Below, piece after piece: positions 22,196-33,408 of a stretch of 36,411 nucleotides of DNA. The stretch is from contig SGPM01000280.1 in assembly GCA_004802725.1 (NCBI GenBank), positions 1 through 36,411 on the forward strand, in the 5' to 3' direction. The stretch is from Antrodiella citrinella. Its lineage: Eukaryota > Basidiomycota > Agaricomycetes > Polyporales > Steccherinaceae. The position numbers and the translations under genes are program-made. The stretch's first letter is position 1. Each line of letters begins with the position of its first letter. The notes under the pieces are model-generated. The model did no database searches. It was not told the DNA's origin and worked only from the letters and a program-made list of their open reading frames with translations.

Positions 22196-22862
22196 CATGA
22201 TGTTACTTTTGGACTGTTTTTTTTTCACGTTAGGCGATCTACTCGCGGTGTCGTTGTCGCCGGGGATTGCGAAAGACTGATATATTCGTTTACTTGAATA
22301 CAAAGGACCAAGTTACTCGTCGTCGTCTAAAGTCGCATGTCAGCTGATCCAGACTGACTCTCGGGTGCGACAAGAGTCGGGAACTTCACGATATGAGCAA
22401 GCGAAGAAGCAATCACTGGCAGCGAGACAGAGAGGTGAACACGACATCATGAATCCCGACGAAGAGACTTGAGGTGCCTTCCTCACGGATACTAGGCCAG
22501 GATCCTCCAGATGAAGGTCAACTCGAGGGAAGGCAGCGTACTATGAAGATGAACCTATTGGCCGCTCAAGCTGCAGGCGCGGACCATTCTGTGTCGACGA
22601 ATACGTTCACGTGCCATCCGCTTTCGTACGACCATGGACCTGACAACCATCTCCGAAACCCCCCCACCAGAGAGGACGCAACGGTCGGAAGGAAGTGGTG
22701 TAATGGCTAGTCACTCTTTCGTTGTGATGAGAGGAGTCGGAGTCGGTGCCGTGGTTCATATCGTGAGCGTGCCGCGATACAAGTGGGACGTTTCCCTGGA
22801 GTATCCCGTGGTCTGACGAGAAAGCTCGCGTGTCCGTTCGCATTTGTCGTCTGGGCAATGGG

Positions 22863-22925
22863 GGATCGGCGATGAGAAAGCTCACATCAAGACAAAAGTG
22901 GATGTATATGAACGAACCACATACC
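22863..22925 (+). repeat. Direct repeat, copy A
   Basis: GGATCGGCGATGAGAAAG, then GTGGATGTATATGAACGA and ACCACATACCG match the segment at 23392-23453. Read on the minus strand it encodes CGSFIYIHFCLDVSFLIAD, similar to CGSFTYIHFLIDAIFHIAA in copy B. This suggests a duplicated membrane-protein exon, now decayed. Confidence 0.5.
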
Positions 22926-23391
22926 GATCTAGATCCATTGCTGCATCACTCGTTGAGTCTCCTTCTGATCTCCCTACTGTGACCTCAACAGCCTTCGTTG
23001 ACACCCGACCTCCTCTGCTCAACTCCGTTCCTGCGGAAGTGAGAGTCGGAAGCTATCTGGACCGCTTGCTGACAGGTAGGTACCGTCTTTGCAGGCAGAG
23101 TAGAGGACCGTTAGATTCAGCGTCTGTGGTTGTGGTGAGCAAAATATCCTCACCGAGAGTCCGCCCTCGCTACCGACAACAGGGAGGAATGGTTACACCT
23201 AGGCCTGGCGAATCCGATGGTCATGAAGTCGCAGCTGGTCGTGATCATGGATCACGTCGACGAAGGATCGACAAGACGCGGTTTCGTTGTGTTGGTTGGG
23301 GCCGCCGTCCATACGCGGCATGCGATGGGCCAGGACAACGCAGCGGGAAAAGATGAAGGGTTGGTAGGACGTTGCTGTGGTGCGAGTGGTT

Positions 23392-23453
23392 GAGCGGCGA
23401 TATGAAAGATGGCATCAATAAGGAAGTGGATGTATGTGAACGAGCCACACACT
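23392..23453 (+). repeat. Direct repeat, copy B
   Basis: The partner of 22863-22925, about 530 nt downstream in the same orientation. The minus-strand frame from 23506 is longer here (84 codons), with a hydrophobic stretch YIHFLIDAIFHIAA. Confidence 0.5.
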
Positions 23454-24622
23454 GAGGTGAGACGTCCTCCACCGTAGCATCTGATTTCCTGCTTTGATCC
23501 CGACAACCCCTTTCATTCCCGCCTGATCCTCAACCTGCTGTCTCTTGGCTGGAAGACTACGTTTCTTTGAGAACACTCGTGTTATCACGACCGTGTACGA
23601 TGTAGGCCTGTAAACGCGATCATCGGTAGGAGACCTCCATCTTGTACGAAGCGTATGCGCTGTCTCTCTTCGTTTCGGGTGGTAAACCGTAAAGTCGGTA
23701 GACGGCGGTGACGAAGACTTTACCTCCTCTTTCTCTTCAACAGCGTTGCCGGCGTCGTGTCTGGTGATGCAATCGTCTCACTGCATGTCCGTGATTACCT
23801 CCAACCTCTTCATGTCTCCTCCACCTCGTCATTATCCTCCATCATCGGTTGAATCGCCACAGCATGCACCGCCATCGCCATTCGTTCTGGAAATAGCTGA
23901 GCTCGTCCGCGTGGATGAACGCGTCCAAAATAAGTCAGGAGGCTCCCTCGTCGCAAGAGGTGATCTGGCACAGCGTGGACGTGGCTGCGAGAGAGAGTAC
24001 GTACCCAAGTGTGAGTAGATGAGAAGGCAACGGTTATACGGACATGACTTACCACAATGAAAAAAACAGTGTCTGCGTTTCTTTCAACATACCCTCCCTT
24101 CTACGCGTCACGTCACCATCTCCCAAGATCCTGCAATTTGCTGGATTGACGAAACACGTGTGCTTGGCAGGTGTCGGTTATAATGTCGTTGCGAGGTTGT
24201 CTGAGGGACTCACCATGGACAGAGCTTCCCCTAATCCAGGGTGATCGATCGTACGCAGGAGGATCGATCAGAGCCCGTTGTAAGGCTTGTGTATCCAAAG
24301 GTGACGGAAAGGCGAGAAACGTCTAGAGGCATCTTTTGAATGGGAATGAGCATTGTTTAATACCGGGGGTTACATTATTACTCACCATACTATGAACCCT
24401 TCGGTTATGATGGGTCCACGTCGTTGTGGAGGCCTATACCTATATGGTGCCAGAGGGCTGAGAGGGTGAAAGAAGAATATGATGTTTGGAGCTCGGTAAC
24501 GAGGATAATCTGGGAATACAACATGATATGAGAAACGATATACAGTCAAATGTGCGAGATACTTACCACGACGCTACCTGCAAACGATGGTCAGAGCGAA
24601 TGGGTTGAAAGGGAAGTCGTGA

Positions 24623-24661
24623 AGCGCCGTGGCGTTGAGAACATACGGTAACCCTAACCAC
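24623..24661 (-). repeat. 39-nt near-identical element, copy 1
   Basis: Minus strand: GTGGTTAGGGTTACCGTATG, then TTCTCAACGCCACGGCGCT. It is identical to 34247-34285 on the plus strand except for one base (C/G). The flanks diverge quickly, although both copies are preceded by GTGGGAA. Confidence 0.85.
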
Positions 24662-25178
24662 AGGAACGGCATTCCCACGATGCTTTCCACCCGCCAAGCG
24701 TCGGGTTGAAGGAGAGTCAGGCACGGAGGTGTTTGGAGATTAATATTGAGATTGGGCGATGGATCAGCGCGTCCGAGAGTTAGAGACGACATGACGCCAG
24801 TCAGCTCTAGATCTCTCGTCTGTCCTAAAAGTCAATCTCGCCCTCCTCATCGCACCGACAACCCTACGACCGGCACCCATACCAGCCACACCTCACATGA
24901 GTTCTAACCCGCCCAACTCAGTCTCAAAACGACCGTGGGGCTGCACGACGCTCCGTTTCGGCTTTGGACGGTCGTCGGACATTGTAGATGCTTCAGACGG
25001 AACTCTGCTTCGCGGCGCCTCAAACGTTCAGATGCTCAGACGAGACGCGGAGTGTGGCAGAGAAGGATTCTCTAATGTACAAAAGATAGTATGGCCGTAC
25101 AATCCAAAACATGAGCACCTAAGACAGTGTTGACCGTTGACCGTTCGCATCGAACGAGGACGAGAAGAGCGTTGGCAG

Positions 25179-27872
25179 TTACAACTTGCTCTTCTCCGCC
25201 GACTTCCTCACCCAAGCCGACCCATTGGACAAACACACCTGACCCATGATCAGCCTCAACAAAAACAGAGACGACCAGCAAAACGCAAACGCACCTTCCC
25301 GCTGTTCAAATCCCGCACTTCAAACACAACCTCCACCGTCCCCTCCACCCCGCCCTTCCCCACCTCCCACACCCGCGTCTCCAGCGCGTCCCCGGGCTTC
25401 ACCGGGCTCGAGAACCGCGCACCGAAGTACACCAGCGACGACGGGGACCCACCGCCGACCGCCGACACCACTGCGCGCGCGGCGAACCCGTACGACGAGA
25501 GCCCGTGCAGGATCACTCCGCCGAACCCTGCTGCTTCGCCAATGGACGGATCTGGAGGAGGTGTGAGTGGGAATGCTTGGCAGCATACGAACAACGCGTA
25601 CATACCGATGTGCAAACCATTGTAATCGCCGCTCAGTCTGTACACGATCGCCTGCTCCGGCGTCGTCTTGTCCTGCACCACCCAGTCAGGGCTCCGGTCC
25701 TTGGGCACCGCCTTCGCAGCTGGCGCCCCGGCAATGCGTTTACTGAACGGCTTGCCTGTCGCCTTTGCGCCAAGGTTGAACGACGCGGTCTGTAACAACA
25801 AACGTTGGTGAGGACTGTGATTCTAAAACGTGTACGGGAAGCGGACGTACGTAGAGGATCGCGTACGGCGTACCCTGAGGGTCGACGAGGGTATATTCAC
25901 TCTCCAAGATGATACCGGTTTCTGCGAACGCGTTTGGTATAGCAACTTCAAAACGTCCTTCCGCCACTCACTGTTCTCGCTGACAGCCACCACCCGCCTC
26001 CTGAACTTCCATCCCGGTCCACTCACCGCAGGGATCGGCTTCAGCACCTGGATCGTCTGCGTCGCGTGAACCTGCGAACATCGGTAAGTCACACTGAGAT
26101 AACCCGAGAAGCAAACCCTGACCGTCCGGTTCGGGTCGAGCTTGGGAAGCCCCGGCGCGGCCCTTCCGCCGATCCGCTCCTTGAACACGTTCACGTCCTG
26201 GTCGTCATCTATCAAAACGCAAAGCACACGGAAGAAGAAGACCGGGCGGAGGTTTTGAGTTGAGGTTGTTCGTGATGGCGATGTTGACGTTGTCCGTTCG
26301 TGACGGTAAGTGGCGTCCGCGTTCGCGTTAATGGCGACGTCAAGGTGGAAGTCGGTGCGCAACGGGCAGGCGGAGGCAGTTGACAATGCGGAAAACGTCC
26401 GTACGATAGGCACCAGATAACGTTGGTCGTTGACGTTGAGTCGGAAGAATAGGTTTTGATGCTGAGTCAGACACGAGTGATGGTTGGACATGGAACACGA
26501 CGTACGTTTGAGCATGAGCACGACTGGGAACGTAGGAAAGGGCGTCCACGACTTGTCTGCAGGCCCGGTATGCGCAAATCACATGCAACCCGTGTGTTCA
26601 GGTGTGAGCACCAGGACGAAAACAGACACCAAGGCGTTTGCGGAGTCCGCGTAGCGCGTGAACCCCAGAGAGATTGAATGTGTGCAGAGGTACGATAGAG
26701 GATCCGGAGGTCACGATGGACGCCAACAGTCGGAGCGGCCGGGTAGATAAGTAGACACGTTGTGTTGTCGCAGGATGTCGGTATTTCGGTATTCGGACAC
26801 CAGCGGGTGGCGCGAGGGCAGAGGGGAGGGGCGTTCAGTACCAATTCGGCGCAAAGAGGCAAGATCAGAGATGGGCGATGGAGGAGGGGAAGAAGCAAGC
26901 CATCAGTATTGAGATGCAAGATGGGAGATGGGTAGATCAATCGAAAGGAATGCACAAAAATGGATCGCAGGGGGAGAACCTCGGATGCAGAGCGTCCAAA
27001 GCGTATCCCAGATCCGGAGATACGGGAACGATGGGAGAAATGAGATAGACGGTGTGGGGTCGGCCCGATGGCGCAGCGCAGGGGGGCAAGGTAAATCGGG
27101 AAGCAAGGAAGCTATAAGACGCATGAAATAGAGTTGCAAGAGGGAAACGTAAATGGCAGCTGCAACGTTGCAGGTCACGTTGTGTGCTAATGAAGCACAT
27201 GAAATGGGAACGATTGAATTGGAGAGTGGATCAATGAACGCGGCGAGGAACGCACGCGTGAATGCGGCAAGGGAAGAAGAGAAAACATCGGAGAAAAAGG
27301 GATGGGGACGGAGAGAAGGGAAGACGAAGAGAGAAGAGTGGAGATAGGCAAAGGTAAGAGAGAGACACTCACCGAGTTCTAAAAACGTCCATAGAGGGAG
27401 ACATCAGTATATGTGGGCCAACTTCGGCCAACGTTCAGTAGAGTAGCGGAGTGTGGCAAAGTCCGAGAGAGACGCCGCCGCCGCCGATAGGGGCATACGT
27501 ACCGTTGACCACAGCATGTTCGTCTGCTTTCGCACCGATTCCAATGGAGTAGAGGAGCAGGTCGCGTTTGTTCCATCCGACCTGGTTGAATGGGGAGATA
27601 GTGCAGGGCCGAAGCGCGAGACAACGAGGCGTACAGTGAGGCGACACGGATCGATAGGGGGCGTTGGTTTATGAGATATTACAAGGAAATAGCAAAGAGG
27701 GAAGGAGGAGGACCGACGAAGGGAAGGTTTAGTGGGTAAAGCGACCGTGACATTGATGAGAGAAGGAGAAATGGGATGAGCAAGCGGGCAGAGTGTGAGG
27801 AATCAATTCGGAACGTACGGGCAGGTCTGTGTCTTGGTGTCCGACAGCGCGAGCGAGGTCAATGTCGGCCAT
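25179..27872 (-). CDS. Peroxisomal MaoC-type 2-enoyl-CoA hydratase
   Basis: Hot-dog-fold hydratase 2, which adds water to trans-2-enoyl-CoA to give (3R)-hydroxyacyl-CoA in peroxisomal beta-oxidation. It corresponds to the C-terminal domain of fungal Fox2/multifunctional enzyme 2, here as a stand-alone protein. Ten exons: 27819-27872, 27503-27581, 27373-27378, 26506-26556, 26123-26208, 25972-26071, 25851-25921, 25606-25789, 25295-25551, 25179-25238. They total 948 nt (315 aa). The N-terminal hot-dog half carries RDLLLYSIGIGAKADE, TPFPTFPVVLML and GWKFRRRVVAVSENKTGIIL. The C-terminal half carries YRLSGDYNGLHIDP (the catalytic Asp/His motif, with Gly for the usual Pro) and GFGGVILHGLSSYGF. The protein ends in SKL, a canonical PTS1 signal, which strongly supports the last splice junction. 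The 816-nt fourth intron (exon 3 to exon 4) and the 6-nt exon are unusual. Confidence 0.9.
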
Positions 27873-28919
27873 CGTCGGTGCGGCTGAGAAGTTGACAGTG
27901 AGTAAGAGTAGCTGCTCGTCGTCGTCGTCGACGTCGAGTTCAAGAGTGCAATCACGACTAGACGCCCATAAAGCGGGATTCAGCGTTTGCCGGTGCTGCC
28001 GAGGGTTGCCGAAGGATCTGTACTGAACGCCTCCTGCTTTTCTTGAATTTGGAGTCCGAGAGTATTCAAACACTTTATACGACTCTGTTTGTTTTCCTTG
28101 ACGTTTGTCTCAAGGAGGCATCACGACCGTCGACATACCCTGGTCGACATACCCTGCAAACTGAGATGCTTGCCATGCTCGGATCATCGCAGCAGATGAC
28201 CCTTCCTCACGCCCTCTCCTCGCACAACCGTCGGAATCGGAATATATCCTCAAGTCGCAAATTCCCGAGCTACAGCGGCACACACACATGCCCATACCTA
28301 TCGCGATGGCGTTGATGGATCATCTCGACGAGGGTGATTGAGTGCAGATTACGGTAAGTTGCCCTGTATTGTGTCCGAATCGAGCTACTGCACTCAGTAG
28401 CTCAGCACTCACTCAGGCAGTGCGGCGGCGCGTCCCATGCCATTTCATTTCCCAGTCTCACGACCCCGAACGCCTCTTATCAGGCAACTCCCGCATCCCA
28501 GACCATCGTCGCCCAGTACGCAGTATGTACGTATTCCGCCTGTTCATGTGCGATGCGGCCGTCTTCAATACGAATTCCGACGGTATAGAGTACACGATTG
28601 CCCAGCTCGTTGTTCAAGACGTTTACGTGGCCCCAACAGCCCCCGATTGTGCAGTGCATGTGACTGGACCCGTGGAGCAGATATTGTGGTGCGCTGTGTA
28701 TCCCTTGTTACGGCACCGGAAGGGGAGGGCCGGGAGAGTTAGGCGTTGAATCCGAGCATTCATTTCTCAAATCAGTCCCTCGACTCTCATCAAACCGGTA
28801 ACCTCTCCGCACTCTCCCATAGTATCCTCTAATCCTTTTCAGGAACACCAGAGTCCTCACGTCTTTCTATTTCAACCACCGTCTGTTCTTTCCAGTCGCC
28901 CCACCTCCTGCGACACTCC
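27873..28919. promoter_or_regulatory. Divergent intergenic region, hydratase and transcription factor
   Basis: About 1 kb between the two starts. A perfect 14-bp tandem (GTCGACATACCCTG twice) lies at 28129-28156. A plus-strand frame around 28195-28330 reads SESEYILKSQIPELQRHTH then MPIPIAMALMDHLDEGD and TGA, which is rather protein-like. A later frame (28342-28749) reads MYVFRLFMCDAAVFNTNSDG. These may be remnants of a small gene, but no start or splicing makes a coherent model. Pyrimidine-rich DNA precedes the transcription-factor ATG. Confidence 0.35.
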
Positions 28920-30474
28920 ATGGCGTTCTTCAACACCCACTACGAGCCCCAGCACCTCTTCTACAACTACGACCACCACCAGCAGCCACGCCAACCACCC
29001 CACACCTTCGATACCGTCAGCGACACAGCGCCCCACCCACCCAACGAAAATTGGCATCTGCCTCAGCAGCAAGGGCCCGAGTCCACCCTCGCCCACGCCC
29101 TCGACGACCTGCACGTCTCCTACGAGCCCCGTCGCCACGCCCCGGACCCAAACACGTTCTACGAGTATCGAGAAGTATTGAGACATCCAAAACCCGAGTA
29201 TGAGCACACTCGCACGGGCCCCTCTGCCTTTCCGGTAGCAGATCCAGGTGTGTACGCGTCTTCTCCCGTCTAAAATCCACTCTAAAACTTGGCAACGCGT
29301 GCAGTTCCGTGTATGGACACTGCGCAGGTGCCTTGCGCAGAATACGGGGAGTCGTATTGTAGCGACGACGACTCCCCGTATGGTGCCCTCGCTTCCCCCC
29401 TCCTTCCCTACGACCCTGCGTCCCCCTTCACCGACGTCGTCGACTCCCCCACCGCAGATTTCGCCGACGCTTACGTGGTGCGTACCACGCCTACGTACCA
29501 TTGGTCTTACACTCACACGACCTCCTTTCTCTCCGTCTCCCTGCAGGACACCGTTCATTCCCCTATTCACTACAACTCCCAGTCCTTCATCGACAGACCC
29601 GTCGTCCCCTCTCGTAGCTACACCCTCGACCAGGCAGTCACTCTGTCTGCGCCTATCATCCCGGACCGCTCTCCGTCATTGGCAGACACCAAGAGATCGG
29701 CGTCTGCCTCTACGTCTTTCAGCGAGACGACAGGGTCGTCCTCGTCTCCCTATTCGTCTGCATCTCCGGTGCCCAGCTCCAAGGCTTCCACGCCTCTGAG
29801 CATCACGTCGACTTCCACGAGCTCCAACTCCTCTGGAAAACCGCGTGGACGTCCTCGCAAGCGCCAGAACAACGACGCCAAACCCACCTCCCCACCTCGC
29901 ATCGTCGACTACCCCTTCCCCAAGTTCGAGGAAGGTGGATCATCCTTCTCGTCCGCTTCTCCGTCCATCCCGACGCCGCCTATCCCAGACAGAGACACCC
30001 GACGCGTCATCGCGCCCAAGCCCGAGGCCCCCGTCCAGCCGCCGCCCGTCCTCTCCATGGACGAGATCCCTATCCCCGACGCCGAGTCCAAGCCTGGACA
30101 AGCCATCTTCAAGCTCAACACGCCGCCGGAGATCAAGGAGAAGCCAAAGAAGAAGCCCATCTTGGCGTGTTTGTTCTGCAGGGAGAGGAAGATTGCGTGC
30201 GGGCAGCCGTTGCCGGGTTCGACCAAGTGCAAGTGCGTCTATCTTTTTGTCGTTTTCGTTTTGGAGCGTGTATACTGAGCGTGTGTTCCGCTATAGCCAA
30301 TGCGCGCGTCGCGGACTCGATTGCGAGTTCCCGAAGGAGTCTCGTCGCGGACAGCACAAGAGGGGCCCACGCGCCGCTCGCGTCGCTGCCCTCACCGAGG
30401 CTGCTCTCTCCGCCAAGCGTCCCCTCGAGCCTGCCCCGTCTTCGTCGAACGTCAAGCTTGAGAACTTTGAGTGA
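28920..30474 (+). CDS. Zn2Cys6 transcription factor with C-terminal zinc cluster
   Basis: A fungal binuclear-cluster DNA-binding protein, expected in the nucleus. Exons: 28920-29247, 29305-29477, 29547-30232, 30297-30474, giving 454 aa. The zinc cluster reads CLFCRERKIAC, then CNQCARRGLDC, at about residues 375-405. The spacing CX2CX6CX9CX2CX6C is canonical. A basic stretch follows (KESRRGQHKRGPRAAR). The last intron (GTGCGT..TATAG) splits the cluster between the fourth and fifth Cys (in the Asn codon). The N-terminal half is rich in His, Pro, Tyr and Ser and looks disordered. KPRGRPRK at about 265-271 resembles an AT-hook. No fungal-specific middle homology region was seen. Intron 2 (29478-29546, GTGCGT..CTGCAG) is 69 nt and stop-free, so an unspliced form with 23 extra residues is possible. 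The cluster sits at the C-terminus rather than the usual N-terminus, a form I recall in some agaricomycete regulators. Confidence 0.85.
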
Positions 30475-31116
30475 AGGATGGAGTAACATGGAACAATCAA
30501 GAAATGCAAGGGTTTCGTCACTCCGAGTGGAGTTGTAGTTGTACGTGCGTGTTCGTTTTTTCCTTGTCTTCTCTCTTGTCTTGTCCCTCGTCCCCCTTGC
30601 TCTCGTTGTCCCGTACCCGCGATGCTCAACCATCCTATCCCGTGTCTCTGCTCTGCCGTCATCTGCCCTCGTCGTTTTGCTTGTTGTCTGTTGACTATGC
30701 CAGTAACCAGTTTACATCCGCCAAGTAACGTGCTACCTATCTCTATTGTCTACCCAACTGTTTTTCTTGTAGCGTCCTATCTGTAACCCTCGTATACCCA
30801 ATCCGATGTATCACGCACATATACCCCGTCCGCAGCACGTCTTGTATTCTATCCTGTCCTCAATAATGTCATTTGTTCCTGTCACGTTCAAAATTCTTCG
30901 CCTCTGGGTTCGTATTAGCTGCACTGCCTTTGAGATGGTTCTATCGTTGTGTTCTCTGAGTGCTTCTTTTCGCTGACGACATGCACACGACACCACGCCA
31001 CTTGAAAATTATATATCACGCGGGAAGGCGGGAACTTCAACTTTTTCATTTCTTTTTGGACACCCAAGACGGTCAGCCGGTACCGCAGAATCAATGTCTG
31101 AGCACGTCGGCGACTC
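30475..31116. other. 3' flank of the transcription factor; no gene seen
   Basis: T/C-rich plus-strand sequence, with several runs of TCTTGTC and TTGTC, probably holds the transcription factor's 3' untranslated region. Beyond about 30800 only short frames occur. Confidence 0.45.
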
Positions 31117-33408
31117 CTACGTAGCCATGTCGTTATGTTTTGCGATCTGTATCTTAACGTAACGCGAACCTACATTTAGCAGCGTAAGTCCTGAATACCA
31201 TTCGCCATTCTCCGGGTCGAGTCCGAGTCCGAGGTCCGACGCAACGAGATCTTGGTCATAACGAATGCGGGATGGTGGGTAAGTTCGAGAAGAAAAACCT
31301 GGGGGCTGAGAACGCACCAGGCACGCCAGACGCAATGAAAGCCTGTACCAGCAACGGGTGTGAACACCTAGTTTCGATCTTGTTCAGTCTAGGAACTCCC
31401 CTTGGCTCGGATCACTGTTATCGATTCGGATCAGTGGTGAGAGTGTGCGTTGTGGCGTCGTGGGTGGACCTGGTGGTGCACAGGTGTTGGCTCGTTGATA
31501 TTGAGCATGAGCACATAGGCCGTTGCACGAGGCATTGTCCGCTCCGGGGATTTGATTCGTCGGTATTGTAGATCTATTTCCCGAGAAGATAGTAAGTCAT
31601 TTGAATTGTGGACGAGTAAGAAGGAGAGACGAGTCAGAACGCACATGGGCTTCCCGGACTTCGCGTATACAACTGTTCGTCCGACCCTGCAAATCCATTC
31701 AATTTTCAAGCGGCCTTGGAGTCAAGGCCAAGTCCGAGACGAAGAAGCACGCGACAGGGCAGATATCTTCAATAAACATCGGCTGTACTGACGTGAGGCG
31801 AGAAAAAAAAAAAAAAGAACGACTCACAAGAGACCGAACAAACGCGAGGCTGTGCGTTAGACAAACTAAGACGAGAACGGACACGAAAAATAGGGAGTTC
31901 CCGTCGCGACTGCTGTGTGCAAAGAACCACGAGAACGTTCAACATCCGAGGCGCGAAAGGACGACCCTGTGCCGACGATAAAAATCAGCAACGGGAGCCT
32001 GAGATTGAGGCATGCGGAAATGGAAGTCGGGAGCAAAAACTCACCTGATATATCTGGCACCACCACATGGACCTACACCTGCGTATTCCCGCGGCCGCGT
32101 TCCACCGTGTTCGTCCTGCGTACTGAACCCGAGATCACATACAAAGCCAGCGACGCTGAACGCGAATGCATGTGGGCATGCGGTGAATCGCGTGCAGTCT
32201 GCACAAGACCAAGTGGGAGCAGCTGATTGTTCTCTGGGAGAGTCATGACCTGTTTGGGCGTGATGTGCACTGGGGAATTCCGAATTCCAACTGAATAGGA
32301 TCTCTGTGAACGGATAAGCGGGAACAAAAGAACACCACACGTACCCCAGTGGCGGTCGAGAAGCCCTGACCCGTCTTGCGTCAGATTCCGCGAACCTATA
32401 GATGAAAGCTGACGCAGAAGACGCGTTTGTGACGAAGCAATGTGAGGCTTGAGCGGGAACCGACGTCTGATTGAGGAGTAGATGGTTTGACCGTCACGGC
32501 ATAGATCGACGACAAGCACATGTTTTCTCTGCGTTTCGGCACGAGAAGCCTTAGTCAACCGGAGCCTCGCAATGTCCCACTCATACTCACCTCATTGTCA
32601 CCTCTTGATCTCCCATGGTCCTTTGCACCGACATCGGTGGTCGACCCCACCGCTTTCCAGCGTTTCTACTGACGATGGTGGATCAGGGGCGTCAGATCGT
32701 GTAGGAAAGTGGGAGATTCCTGGGGACGTGCGTGGTCATGTGCGCGTTGTGCCGGAATTCGCCAACACATCGTGTTCGTCAGTGTAAAGTGAACGCCGGA
32801 GAAGCCTGATCAAGTTGGGGATGATGGACATGTGTGGATGCGAAGATCAATTGAAATGAAACGAATAGAAAGACAAATGAAACGGAGAACATACGCAACA
32901 TAGTGAGAAACTGGACATAACGCACGAGTAAGGCAAAACGAGCCCGAAATCGTGAACATCATAGTGCAGGTGGTGTCGGACGTGCTTCCACCACGATGAA
33001 TACGAAGAGGTGGATCCGGCGCAGGAGATGGGAAGCGAGGAGATGGGTAGTTCCGAGGAACGATGAATGCTCGTCATGGGATGTTTATCTCTCTCATTGA
33101 ACGGACCGTCGCGGACTATGATGCGGCGGCCATCAACTGGCAAGTATTGGTCGGATAAGGCTGACTTGCACATACTGCGCGAATCATGATGACTACTAGA
33201 CGTAGAGTTGTGAGAACGAAACTCGTGAAGCCAAAAGGGAAGAGAAGCACTTACGAACCGACGTCGCGTACTGAACACTATGATGATTGCAACGTGACGA
33301 GAAGCAGGTGAACGTCACAGCACACGTGTGGCCGCCAGAGCACCAGACAGCTCTTGCCGTCGTGAGTGGTACCTCAGTCTCGACGTGAGCAGAAGTACGA
33401 ACGGAATG
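31117..33408 (-). other. Unresolved minus-strand coding pieces
   Basis: Several minus-strand segments look coding but could not be joined with confidence. Near 32390-32560: HVLVVDLCRDGQTIYSSIRR. Near 32090-32230: either CTRFTACPHAFAFSVAGFVC followed by DLGFSTQDEHGG, or in another frame SPHAHMHSRSASLALYVISG, which faintly recalls a cupin. Near 31150-31260: RYDQDLVASDLGLGLDPENG then EWYSGLTLLN, ending AT and TAG at 31117-31119. Intervening DNA has GTGAGT, GTACGT and many AG sites, plus an A13 run at about 31803. This is probably one or two decayed or heavily spliced genes. No family assignment is offered. Confidence 0.3.

Larger units (their letters stand above)
21044..25178. other. Long gene-poor region with duplicated fragments
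   Basis: More than 4 kb without a gene I can model. It contains the second copy of the permease 3' flank (21933-22195), a pair of related segments at 22863-22925 and 23392-23453, and one copy of a 39-nt element (24623-24661). A minus-strand frame, 24574-24792, carries LWLGLPYVLNATALHDF and precedes donor-like GTAAGT. A minus-strand stretch near 23900-24010 reads ATSTLCQITSCDEGAS, then a stop, then DAFIHADELSYFQNEW, suggesting an eroded gene. The plus-strand frame 21375-21605 is Ser/Ala/Asn-rich with no motif. Confidence 0.4.

Noticed and set aside
24574..24792. Small secreted or pheromone-like precursor on the minus strand
   Set aside because: It lacks a signal peptide or C-terminal CAAX box; the open frame ends in IVCR just before a stop.
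25137..25625. Plus-strand ORF antisense to the hydratase
   Set aside because: Pro/Thr/Ser-rich shadow of the GC-rich hydratase exons; the minus strand has clear family motifs and splice sites.
28872..29570. 232-codon minus-strand ORF over the transcription factor
   Set aside because: Gly/Val/Arg-rich antisense shadow of a Pro/His/Thr-rich coding region; no motif.
31803..31815. A-run as a retroposon poly(A) tail
   Set aside because: Thirteen A residues in the plus strand without any retroposon sequence or target-site duplication seen beside them.
32090..32240. Cupin domain on the minus strand
   Set aside because: SPHAHMHSRSASLALYVISG looks a little like a cupin His motif, but the second His motif is absent and an alternative frame is equally plausible.
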